A stretch of 64,000 nucleotides of DNA from Streptomyces sp. NRRL B-24484 (GTDB lineage: Bacteria; Actinomycetota; Actinomycetes; Streptomycetales; Streptomycetaceae): positions 1-64,000 of the forward strand of contig NZ_JOAI01000022.1 in assembly GCF_000717715.1 (NCBI RefSeq), written 5' to 3'. Positions 57,164-64,000 of the stretch are shown here, piece by piece. The notes under the pieces were generated by a model. That model searched no databases. It was not told the origin of the DNA and saw only the letters and a list, made by a program, of their open reading frames with translations. The position numbers and the translations under genes are program-made. Positions within the stretch are counted from its first letter, which is position 1. Each line of letters begins with the position of its first letter.

Positions 57164-57814
57164 ATGGCCGGCACCCACGGCACCCGCGTCACCCGCCCAT
57201 GGCAGCGCCACCTGCGCCGGGCTCTCGGCACCGAGCACAACGCCCTGGCCCGGGCCACGGACCGCGCCCGCAGCCGCTCGCTCGTCCTCGCGGTACTCGC
57301 GGTGGTCGTGGCGGCACTGCTCGGCGCCGCCACCGCCCGGGCCGGCCTCGGATCGGCCGAGCGGCGGGCCGCCGAGGCGGCACCCCACCGGCACCGCATC
57401 GACGCGGTCCTGCTCACGCCGACCCGGAACTCCGGTGGCACGGCCGATGCCGTGGCCGGCCACTACCGTGCCGCCGCGACCTGGACCGCCCCCTCCGGAC
57501 AGCACAACACCGGCACCGTCCAGCTGCGCCGGCCGACTCCGGCGGGCGCCGCGACGACCGTATGGGTGGGCGACTCCGGGCAGCTCGTCCCCGCGCCGCC
57601 CAGCACCGCCGATCTCGTCTCCGACGCGGTGAGTCTCAGCCTGTTCGTCTTCGGCTGCCTGTCCCTTCTCACCGCCTGCGTCCTCGGTCTCCGCCTGACC
57701 GCTCTGAACCGCCGGGCGGACGCGGCCTGGCAGCGCTCATGGGCCGACCTCGAACCCGTCTGGAGCGGACGAGCCGCCCGCAAGCCCGGCAACGGTGAGG
57801 CCCGCCGCGGCTGA
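57164..57814 (+). CDS. Rv1733c-family two-helix membrane protein, paralogue
   Basis: The product is 216 aa. Same architecture as the protein encoded at 40890: ALARATDRARSRS, helix LVLAVLAVVVAALLGAATA (about 43-62), an outside domain with HRHRIDAVLLTPT, AATWTAPSGQHNTGTVQL and TTVWVGDSGQLVPAPP, second helix SLSLFVFGCLSLLTACVLGL, and tail AAWQRSWADLEPVWSGR. The tails (W...LEPLWSGR / LEPVWSGR) are the best conserved part and face the cytoplasm. GAGGAG precedes the ATG. Confidence 0.85.
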   Translation: MAGTHGTRVTRPWQRHLRRALGTEHNALARATDRARSRSLVLAVLAVVVAALLGAATARAGLGSAERRAAEAAPHRHRIDAVLLTPTRNSGGTADAVAGHYRAAATWTAPSGQHNTGTVQLRRPTPAGAATTVWVGDSGQLVPAPPSTADLVSDAVSLSLFVFGCLSLLTACVLGLRLTALNRRADAAWQRSWADLEPVWSGRAARKPGNGEARRG

Positions 57815-57868
57815 GCCGGACCGCACCCGAAGGCTCGGGCCCCGGCCCGCGTCCCGGTGCTCCGTCCG

Positions 57869-57899
57869 CGACCCGCCGTTGTCCGCGGTTCGCGGGTCG
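57869..57899. terminator. hairpin between convergent genes
   Basis: CGACCCGC (57869-57876) pairs perfectly with GCGGGTCG (57892-57899) around 15 nt that can pair further. It lies just before the stop of the convergent DUF4389 gene. Confidence 0.55.
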
Positions 57900-57901
57900 G
57901 G

Positions 57902-58579
57902 TCACCGGCCCGGTGCAGGCATCGGTTCGCCGGCCGGGTCGGTGGCGCCCTGGTCGAGGCGGAAGGGCGGGTACACGTCGGTCATCAGCGTCGCGTACGC
58001 GACGACGCGGAAGACCCAGCGGTTCAGTCCGACGATCAGGTCGAAGATGCCCGTCGGATAGCGGGCGGTGAAGGCCAGCGACACACCGGCGAAGAGGGCG
58101 AGCAGGCCGATCAGGCCGCCGCCGCCCCTGTCCCCCGCGCCGCCGAGGAGGAAGCCGAGGACGGCGTAGTGCGGGATCGCCAGCAGCCACCACTTGACCA
58201 GCACCAGCCCCCGGGACAGCCGTTCCGGGCGGGCGACGGCGAGTGTGGCGGGGTAGTCGGGCTCCTCCCCGAGGCTGAACGGCGGATAGCGGTCGGTGCC
58301 GAGGCCGCCGTAGGAGTAGTACGAGACCCGCCACGTCCAGCGCAGCACCCCGAGGTTGAAGTCGAAGATCCACCGCGGATAGGCGCCCGTGACGAGGACC
58401 GCGAAGAACACGACCACCGTCAGCAGGAAGAAGGCCGCCCAGAGGAAGCAGAGGACGATCCAGTGGGGTATCGCCAGAAGCCACTTGACCAGCCAGAGCC
58501 AGCGCGAGACCGGTAGGTCCAATCTGGCTTCGAGCCGTACGGGATTAGCCTTCACGCCGGTCATGTTTACGCCGGTCAC
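57902..58579 (-). CDS. DUF4389 membrane protein with internal duplication
   Basis: The product is 225 aa. Two homologous halves: LVKWLLAIPHWIVLCFLW with YPRWIFDFNLGVLRW and TDRYPPFSL, then LVKWWLLAIPHYAVLGFLL with YPTGIFDLIVGLNRW and TDVYPPFRL. Four helices in all. Function unknown; the family is frequent in actinobacteria. GTG 58579 chosen because AGGAGG lies 8 nt upstream; ATG 58564 is internal. A perfect box precedes it, so it probably belongs to the regulon. Confidence 0.85.
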   Translation of the reverse strand: MTGVNMTGVKANPVRLEARLDLPVSRWLWLVKWLLAIPHWIVLCFLWAAFFLLTVVVFFAVLVTGAYPRWIFDFNLGVLRWTWRVSYYSYGGLGTDRYPPFSLGEEPDYPATLAVARPERLSRGLVLVKWWLLAIPHYAVLGFLLGGAGDRGGGGLIGLLALFAGVSLAFTARYPTGIFDLIVGLNRWVFRVVAYATLMTDVYPPFRLDQGATDPAGEPMPAPGR

Positions 58580-58657
58580 GGCGATCACCTCCTGGCAGGC
58601 CGGGCGTTCCGGTACGGCCGGGACCCGCCGTACCTTCGACACACTCCGGACACCCCC

Positions 58658-58701
58658 ATGGTCGAACGGCCGCGACGGCCGGCGGCAGGGCCGACCGGCC
58701 C
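58658..58701 (-). promoter_or_regulatory. dormancy-box promoter of the DUF4389 gene
   Basis: GGGCCGACCGGCCC (58688-58701), perfect, centred exactly 34 bp from GACCAT on the minus strand (58663-58658). Confidence 0.75.
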
Positions 58702-58824
58702 CGACCCGAGGGCCGCGGGGCGGGGATCGCCCCGCCCGCCTGATCGCAGCGGAACCGCAGGTCCCGCCTCCGGCCCCGGCCGGCACGTGGCCGGTCGATC
58801 GGATGCACCCGGCCCACCCGACAA

Positions 58825-58868
58825 GGACCGCTCGGCCCCGCCCACGGCGGCGCCTCGGCCTTTACGGT
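58825..58868 (+). promoter_or_regulatory. dormancy-box promoter of the broken USP gene
   Basis: GGACCGCTCGGCCC (58825-58838) has one mismatch and is centred exactly 34 bp before TACGGT (58863-58868). The promoter is intact although the gene behind it is not. Confidence 0.65.
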
Positions 58869-58905
58869 TCCCATGGGGCGGGAACCGACTCGGGTCGGAG
58901 GAGCA

Positions 58906-59440
58906 ATGACCGGCTCTCGGCGGTCCCGCCCGGTCGTCGTCGGCGTGGACCACAGGGACGGCTCCCGGCCGGCCCTGGTCTGGGCGGCCGACGAAGCCGA
59001 GCGTCGCGGAGTGCAGCTGCGGCTGGCGCACGCCACCGCACCGAACCACCACCGGTCGTACCGCGCCGTCGGCTCGGGGCGCCGCAAGGCCGGGCGCCGT
59101 GTGCTCTAGGCGCCGTGTGCTCTAGGAGGCAGCCGCCCTCGTCGTGGGCGGACACCCCGGCATTGACCTCGCGACCGTCCTTGCCGGGGGTCTGCCTGCC
59201 CGGGTGCTGTGCCACGAATCGCACGACGCGGGCCTGACCGTCCTCGGCTCGCGGCGGCTGAGCCGTCTGGAGGAGTTCCTCGGCGCGCACTCGGTGGCCG
59301 CCCCGGTCAGTGCCCAGGCGGCCTGCCCGGTGGTCGTGGTGCTGGGGCCCCGGCGACAGCACCGAGCAACCGCCGTACTTCGTCGCCGGTGTCGACGGCA
59401 GCCCGGCCTCCCGCGCCGCTCTGGCGTACGCCTTCGCCGC
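58906..59440 (+). pseudogene. broken universal stress protein gene
   Basis: GGAGGAG precedes the ATG at 58906. The first domain begins RPVVVGVDHRDGSRPALVWA but stops at a TAG (59107-59109) inside a tandem 16-bp repeat. After the repeat one frame reads ARVLCHESHDAGLTVLGSRR and VVVVLGPRR (end of domain 1), and another frame, from about 59345, reads DSTEQPPYFVAGVDGSPAS and RAALAYAFA (start of domain 2). The sequence then ends abruptly at about 59440 where an unrelated gene fragment on the other strand begins. At least three lesions: a deletion or duplication, a frameshift and a 3' truncation. Confidence 0.8.
59094..59125 (+). repeat. 16-bp perfect tandem duplication carrying a stop codon
   Basis: GCGCCGTGTGCTCTAG at 59094-59109 and 59110-59125. 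The TAG closes the first USP reading frame; a 16-bp unit also shifts the frame. Confidence 0.85.
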
Positions 59441-59518
59441 GTCCGCGTACACCAGGTCCGGGGTGAGCAGCGCGACCATGCCGGGCAGGGCCCGGAAGAC
59501 CGTCGCGTAGTCGATCAC
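59441..59518 (-). pseudogene. 5' fragment of a PAS-domain (SpoIIE/RsbU-type phosphatase) gene
   Basis: The GTG at 59518 overlaps the USP stop as GTGA. The first 27 residues (VIDYATVFRALPGMVALL, TPDLVYADA) are the typical start of Streptomyces PAS-SpoIIE phosphatases. Homology ends after VYADA, where the antisense of the broken USP begins. It is the stump left by a deletion or rearrangement that joined two opposing genes. Confidence 0.65.
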
Positions 59519-59994
59519 CGGTCCTTCGCCGGCTCTCCGTCGGGGGCCGGCCGGACGACGACCACGGGGCAGCGGCCGTGGTGCACGCAGTGCTGCCCGA
59601 CCGAGCCCAGCAGCGCCTCGGTGAAGCCGCCGTGGCCGCGGTTGCCGACGACCAGGAGATCGGCCCCCTCCGAGGCGTCCAGCAGGACGGCTGCCGGATG
59701 GCCCTGCACGACGAGCTGCCGAACCAGCGCGCCACCCGGCGCGCCGCCGGTGACCTTGGTGACCTTGGTGACGGCCTGGGCGAGACAGCGGCGCGCGTTG
59801 TCCTCGAAGTCGAAGCCGTCCAGGATCGGCGCCGGCCAGCCGTAGCCCGAGGGGTAGGCCCAGGCGATCACCGCGTCCACCGTGCCACCGACCAGGGCGG
59901 CCTGGCGAACGGCCCAGCGCAGGGCCTCCTCCGAGGTCGGCGAGCCGTCCACACCGACCACGATCCGCGGTGTCTTCCCAGTTCCGTCGTCCAC
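59515..59994 (-). CDS. single-domain universal stress protein
   Basis: The product is 159 aa. RIVVGVDGSPTSEEALRWAVRQA and GNRGHGGFTEALLGSVGQHC (complete ATP loop). An odd VTKVTKVT stretch near residue 78 results from a short gac/acctt repeat. Similar in both halves to the USP encoded at 22339. It lies downstream of a box, and a truncated PAS gene overlaps its stop. Confidence 0.92.
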   Translation of the reverse strand: MDDGTGKTPRIVVGVDGSPTSEEALRWAVRQAALVGGTVDAVIAWAYPSGYGWPAPILDGFDFEDNARRCLAQAVTKVTKVTGGAPGGALVRQLVVQGHPAAVLLDASEGADLLVVGNRGHGGFTEALLGSVGQHCVHHGRCPVVVVRPAPDGEPAKDR

Positions 59995-60036
59995 TGCGCA
60001 CCTCCGGTGTTCGCCGCGTGTCCGCGGCCGACTTCC

Positions 60037-60099
60037 ACGCTACGCACACCGGTGTCCCCGCTCCGTTCCGGAAGCACCGTCGTCCGGGCCACACGGCCC
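60037..60099 (-). promoter_or_regulatory. dormancy box and -10 of the USP gene
   Basis: GGGCCACACGGCCC (60086-60099) has one mismatch. TAGCGT on the minus strand (60042-60037) is the likely -10, but it is 53 bp away, not 34. No second box was found between them. Confidence 0.5.
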
Positions 60100-60147
60100 A
60101 CCAGCACCACTCTCGCGGGCGGTCGGCCCGGCAGGCCGGAGAAGCCC

Positions 60148-61413
60148 TCACATCCCGTCGTGCGGTGCTCCACCCCGTCGCTTCCACCACCGGTGCCACC
60201 AATGGCGTCGGCGACCGGTCCCGTCGGCACCGAAGGGTTCGCGTTCCTCCGCGCCGGTGTCCACCTGCGGAGGCCCGCCGCGGGTGACGGGCAGGTGCGG
60301 GGCGTGGAGAGCGGCCAGTCTGCGGTAGAGCTCCTGCTCCTCCTCCGAGGGCAGCTCCGGGATGCGGACGGTCACCGACACCCGGAGGCTGCCGCGGTCC
60401 CGGCCGCCCGGCCGGGGCAGGCCCAGGCCGGGCAGGTCGAGAACCGCCCCCGGCTGGGTACCGGGCGGAACGCTGAGCGGGACCGGGCCGTCCGGCCCGG
60501 GGACGGTCAGCGCCGCGCCGAGGACGGCCTGGTGCACCGCGATCTCCAGCCCGTGCCACAGGTCCGCACCCTGGCGGGTGAAGCGCGGATCGGCGGCCGT
60601 CCGCACGGTGACGAAAGCGTCACCCGACTTCCCGCGCGGGTGGGACGGCGGCATGCCCTTGCCGAGCAGCCTGAAGACCGTTCCCTCCGCGATACCGGCC
60701 GGAATCCGGAAACTGACGGGTTCCTCCACGAGCGTCCTGCCGGTGCCGCCGCAGGTGCTGCAGGGGTTCCGAACCACGGTGCCCCGGCCGCCGCACGCCC
60801 GACAGGTCGTCACCTGCTGCAGCACGGTGCTGCCGCGGCGGCGCTCGGTGACCCGTTGCCCGCTGCCCCGGCAGCGGGGGCACTGCTGCAGGGCACCGCC
60901 GGTGGCGCCCGTCCCGCCGCACGCCGGGCAGACGCCCGGCCGGCGGACGGTCACCGTCCCGGTGGCTCCCGTCATCACGGCCGAGAGCGGGACGGTCAGA
61001 TCGAGTTCGATGTCCGCCCCTCGTTCGGGGGCCCGCCCGTCGCCGCCCTCCGGCGGCGCACCGAACGGGCCGTCGAACAGGTTGCCGAAGAAGTTGCCGC
61101 CCCCACCGAAGACCCTGCCGCCGGCGCTGCCGAACACGTCGCCGAGATCGAGCCCCGCCAGCAGGTCCTCGACGGACACGACGGTGGGCCGGGCCGTGCC
61201 GCGCCGGTCGTACTCGTCGCGCCGCTCCGGGTCCGACAGCACGCTGTAAGCCTCCGCGACCTCCTTGAACCGGTCCTGCGCGCCGGGCTCCGTGCTGAGG
61301 TCGGGGTGGTACCGGCGGGCGAGCTCCCGGAAGGCCCGCTTCAGCGTCTTCGGGTCCGCATCGCGGGGCACACCCAGGACGTCGTAGTAGTCCCTGCCAC
61401 CGGTGGTCGCCAT
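60148..61413 (-). CDS. dnaJ: DnaJ-family (Hsp40) co-chaperone
   Basis: The product is 421 aa. J domain (about 7-70) with HPD at 36-38, a short G/F-rich segment (VFGGGGNFFGNLFDGPFGA), zinc fingers CPACGGTG, CPRCRGSG, CRACGGRG, CSTCGGTG, and C-terminal substrate domains. A basic Trp/Arg/His tail (RRRHWWHRWWKRRGG) is unusual. It probably serves as a dormancy-specific partner of DnaK; no dnaK or grpE is adjacent. The ATG at 61413 lies 7 nt after the predicted -10, so the message may be leaderless. Confidence 0.93.
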   Translation of the reverse strand: MATTGGRDYYDVLGVPRDADPKTLKRAFRELARRYHPDLSTEPGAQDRFKEVAEAYSVLSDPERRDEYDRRGTARPTVVSVEDLLAGLDLGDVFGSAGGRVFGGGGNFFGNLFDGPFGAPPEGGDGRAPERGADIELDLTVPLSAVMTGATGTVTVRRPGVCPACGGTGATGGALQQCPRCRGSGQRVTERRRGSTVLQQVTTCRACGGRGTVVRNPCSTCGGTGRTLVEEPVSFRIPAGIAEGTVFRLLGKGMPPSHPRGKSGDAFVTVRTAADPRFTRQGADLWHGLEIAVHQAVLGAALTVPGPDGPVPLSVPPGTQPGAVLDLPGLGLPRPGGRDRGSLRVSVTVRIPELPSEEEQELYRRLAALHAPHLPVTRGGPPQVDTGAEEREPFGADGTGRRRHWWHRWWKRRGGAPHDGM

Positions 61414-61419
61414 GCATCC

Positions 61420-61463
61420 AGCCTCGTGCCCGCTCGGTCGCCGCCGTGAGGGCCGACCGGCCC
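61420..61463 (-). promoter_or_regulatory. dormancy-box promoter of dnaJ
   Basis: GGGCCGACCGGCCC (61450-61463), perfect, centred exactly 34 bp from GAGGCT on the minus strand (61425-61420). The core box is identical to that of the DUF4389 gene. Confidence 0.75.
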
Positions 61464-61513
61464 CACCTCTCCGGCGGACGGACCCATCGCGGGCACGCCC
61501 CGCCGCTGCCCGG

Positions 61514-64000
61514 CTACCTCCGCCGCGTGGTCGGATCGAACCGCGCCGCGCCGAAAGCCACCAGGCCGGCGGCGACGGCCGCACCGAGCCCCGGCCACGA
61601 GACAGGCTCCGTGCCCAGCACGTCCTGCAGGGCCGGCAGGTACAGCGCCGCGAGACCGAGCACCGCCGAGGCCGCGACGGCCAGCGGCAGGAAGGGATTG
61701 GCCCGGGTGAACAGCCGCTCGCGCAGGCCGAGGACCACACCGAGCTGCGCGGCGAGCAGGGTCAGGAAGAGGACGCTCTGCCACGCTGCGCCGCGGTCCT
61801 CGGACCACACTCCGGCCGCGAGGCTCAGTGCCGTCACCAGGACGCCCAGGCGCAGCACGCCCTGCCACAGACCGGCGCCCAGGATGTGCTCGTGCGGCGG
61901 TCTCGGGGGTCGGCTCATGGTCCGGGCGGCGACCGGTTCGGCGCCGACGGCCACACCGGTCAGGCCGTGGGTCAGCAGGTTGATCCAGAGGATCTGGCCG
62001 GCCCGCAGCGGCAGTGGCAGTCCCACGGTGGGGCCGAGCAGCATGACGAGGATCTCGGCCGCGCCGCCCGACATGGCGTACAGCAGGAAGCGGCGGATGT
62101 TGTCGTAGACCCGCCGGCCCTCCTCGATCGCGGAGACCACGGTGGCCAGTTCGTCGTCCGCGAGCACCAGGTCGGCGGCCTGCCGTGCCACCTCGCTGCC
62201 GCGGCGGCCCATGGCGACACCGATGTCCGCCTGTTGCAGGGCCGGGCCGTCGTTGACGCCGTCGCCGGTCATCGCCGTGACCGCGCCGTGCCCGCGCCAG
62301 GCGTCGATGATGTCGAGCTTCTGCTGCGGGTCGGTGCGGGCGAAAACGCGGGCCGCGGTGAGATCGGGGTGGGCGCCGGCGGCGAGGTCGGCGCCGGTGA
62401 CGACGTCCGCCGCACCATCCGGGTCGGGGGAGGTCAGTCCGACGCGGGCGGCGAGTGCCCGGGCGGTGTCCGGGTGGTCCCCGGTGACGAGCACGGGGGT
62501 GATGCCGGCCCGGCGGCAGGCCCTGATCGTGGCGGCGGCGGCCGGCTTGGGTGGGTCGCTGAGTGCGGCGAGCCCCAGCAGGTGCAGTCCCGCCTCGGTG
62601 GCGGCCGCCGTTTCATCGCGCGTGGCGGCGGCCACGGCGAGCACCCGGTATCCGTCGGCGGCCAGCCGGGCGGCCGCTCTGCGGGCCTGGTCGAGGCGGT
62701 CCGGGCCGTCCAGGAGGACGTCAGGCTTCAGAACGGCTTCGGGTGCGCCCTTCAGACACACCTCCACTCTGCCGTCCGGTGTCCGGTGCACGGTGGTCAT
62801 CCGTTTGCGGACGCTGTCGAAGGGGAGTTCGCCGATCCTGGGGCGCTCCACCACGAGTTCCGCGAGGTCGAGTCCGGCCTTGGCCGCCGCGGCCAGGAGT
62901 GCGGCCTCGGTCGGGTCGCCGAGGGCCGTCCAGTTGTCGGTACCTGCAGCTGGCGCCTGCAGGGATGCGTCGTTGCACAGTGCGGCGGCTCTCAGCAGGG
63001 CGACTGCCCTCTCGTCGCCCTGGGGGCCGGTCGCGCGGATCTCGCCCGTGGGCCGGTAGCCGGTCCCGGTGATCGTCGCCTCCCACTCCGGTCCCCACAA
63101 ATGCTCGACGACCATGCGGCCCTCCGTCAGGGTTCCGGTCTTGTCCGTCGCGAGGACGGTGACCGAACCGAGGGTCTCGACCGCGGGAAGCCTGCGCACG
63201 ACCGCGTGCCGGGCGGCCATCCTGCGTGCGCCGATGGCCAGCGCCAGAGTGACGACGGCCGGCAGCGACTCGGGAACCGCGGCGACCGCCAGGCTGATCG
63301 CGGTGACGGCCATCGTCTCCAGGTCCTGGCCGCGCACCAGGCCCACCGCGAAGACCACCGCGCAGAGGACGAGCGTCACTGCGGCGAGCACCCGGCCCAG
63401 CCCGGCCAGCCTGCGTTGCAGCGGTGTGCGCTGCGGACGCGGATGCAGCGAGACGGCGATCCGGCCCAGGGTGCTGTCCGCGCCGGTGGCAGTGACGGTC
63501 GCGACGGCCCGGCCGCGCACCACCACCGTTCCGGCGCTGAGGCCGGAATCGTGTGTCGCGTCCTTGTCCACGGGCACGGACTCGCCGGTCAGGACGGATT
63601 CGTCGAGCAGCAGGGCGGACGACTCCGCCACCACGGCGTCCGCGGGGACGACGTCCCCCTCCCCCAGCAGGACGACGTCGCCCGGCACGATCCCGGTCGC
63701 AGCGACCTCGCACTCGACACCGTCCCTGACCACGCGTGCCCTCGGTGTGCAGAGCGCCGACAGGGCGGCGACGGCCCGGTCGGCGCGGACCTCCTGGGCC
63801 ACGCCGACGGCCGTGTTGACGACGACGACCAGCCCGACAACGACCGAATCCGCGTGATCGCCCGTGGCCAGCGTCAATACCGCCGCGGCCAGCAGGACCA
63901 GGATGAGGGGATCGCGCAACTGGGTGGCGATCCGGTACCACAACGGGGTGCCGGCCGCGGGGGCCACCTCGTTCGGGCCGTACCGTGCCAGCAGCGCGTC
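61514..64000 (-). CDS. P-type cation-transporting ATPase (P2A, Ca2+-type), N-terminus beyond the window
   Basis: The coding frame runs into the window edge; at the edge it reads DALLARYGPNEVAPAAGTPL, the end of the cation-ATPase N domain, so perhaps 50-80 residues are missing. Motifs: [13 protein letters not shown]4 VPESLPAVVTLALAIGARRM (PESLP rather than the PEGLL of the pump encoded at 33373), phosphorylation site [45 protein letters not shown], and C-terminal helices. SERCA-like, perhaps Ca2+ or Mn2+ export; another candidate for CtpF equivalence. Its promoter is outside the window. Confidence 0.93.
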   Translation of the reverse strand, partial: DALLARYGPNEVAPAAGTPLWYRIATQLRDPLILVLLAAAVLTLATGDHADSVVVGLVVVVNTAVGVAQEVRADRAVAALSALCTPRARVVRDGVECEVAATGIVPGDVVLLGEGDVVPADAVVAESSALLLDESVLTGESVPVDKDATHDSGLSAGTVVVRGRAVATVTATGADSTLGRIAVSLHPRPQRTPLQRRLAGLGRVLAAVTLVLCAVVFAVGLVRGQDLETMAVTAISLAVAAVPESLPAVVTLALAIGARRMAARHAVVRRLPAVETLGSVTVLATDKTGTLTEGRMVVEHLWGPEWEATITGTGYRPTGEIRATGPQGDERAVALLRAAALCNDASLQAPAAGTDNWTALGDPTEAALLAAAAKAGLDLAELVVERPRIGELPFDSVRKRMTTVHRTPDGRVEVCLKGAPEAVLKPDVLLDGPDRLDQARRAAARLAADGYRVLAVAAATRDETAAATEAGLHLLGLAALSDPPKPAAAATIRACRRAGITPVLVTGDHPDTARALAARVGLTSPDPDGAADVVTGADLAAGAHPDLTAARVFARTDPQQKLDIIDAWRGHGAVTAMTGDGVNDGPALQQADIGVAMGRRGSEVARQAADLVLADDELATVVSAIEEGRRVYDNIRRFLLYAMSGGAAEILVMLLGPTVGLPLPLRAGQILWINLLTHGLTGVAVGAEPVAARTMSRPPRPPHEHILGAGLWQGVLRLGVLVTALSLAAGVWSEDRGAAWQSVLFLTLLAAQLGVVLGLRERLFTRANPFLPLAVAASAVLGLAALYLPALQDVLGTEPVSWPGLGAAVAAGLVAFGAARFDPTTRRR

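Overview
The window is very GC-rich DNA with dense, often overlapping genes, GTG starts, Shine-Dalgarno sites of the GGAGG type and probable leaderless messages. This fits a streptomycete or close relative (Streptomyces, Kitasatospora, Streptacidiphilus); I cannot resolve the genus. No rRNA, tRNA, CRISPR array, insertion sequence or phage gene was recognised. The main theme is a hypoxia/dormancy island resembling the DevR (DosR) regulon of Mycobacterium tuberculosis and the OsdR regulon of Streptomyces coelicolor.

Layout. 1-8.2 kb: tail of a probable cold-shock gene, a DEAD-box helicase, two decayed genes, a Tat-type peptidoglycan amidase, a membrane-anchored Mrr-like nuclease-fold protein, an alpha/beta hydrolase, a VIT1/CCC1 transporter and a DoxX protein. 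8.4-15.2 kb: an OmpR-type two-component system followed by a tightly coupled redox module (small membrane protein, ApbE flavin transferase, ferric-reductase-like membrane protein, NuoF-like protein, 3Fe-4S-type ferredoxin, b-type cytochrome). 15.6-16.0 kb: a rhodanese behind a CsoR-type operator. 16.4-21.5 kb: a six-gene operon for a group 3b [NiFe] hydrogenase (sulfhydrogenase type) with its maturation protease and an embedded cyclic-nucleotide-binding protein.

22.0-33.4 kb is the regulatory core: a DUF1876 protein, universal stress proteins (USPs), CBS/BON proteins, a DevS-like GAF-GAF histidine kinase, an Acg-like nitroreductase, a DevR-like response regulator and an OsmC protein. 33.4-51.3 kb holds a P-type ATPase, a frameshifted PEP synthase, an MBL/beta-CASP hydrolase, two Rv1733c/flavodoxin-type genes, an ABC exporter, further USPs and phosphoketolase. 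51.7-56.8 kb is a complete arginine deiminase operon (arcD-A-B-C) ending in an HPF remnant. 57-64 kb holds a second Rv1733c-like protein, a DUF4389 membrane protein, broken and intact USPs, a DnaJ and a second, window-truncated P-type ATPase.

The strongest observation is regulatory. A 14-bp palindrome, GGGCCGNNCGGCCC, occurs in front of most dormancy-type transcription units. At twelve promoters its centre lies 33-35 bp upstream of the centre of a NANNNT -10 hexamer, and several promoters carry a second copy 21 bp further out. The DevR-like regulator encoded here keeps the DevR recognition helix (AEKTVKN), so this is probably its operator and the window is largely one regulon. The physiology implied is energy conservation without oxygen: ATP from arginine and xylulose-5-phosphate, electron disposal through hydrogenase and flavoproteins, and protection of ribosomes and proteins.

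A second theme is decay. Several island genes (nicotinate phosphoribosyltransferase, HPF, a PNPOx/CBS chimera, a USP and a PAS protein) keep promoter and 5' end but have lost their middles, and PEP synthase is frameshifted just after its catalytic histidine. Sequencing or assembly error has to be excluded before these are called biological.
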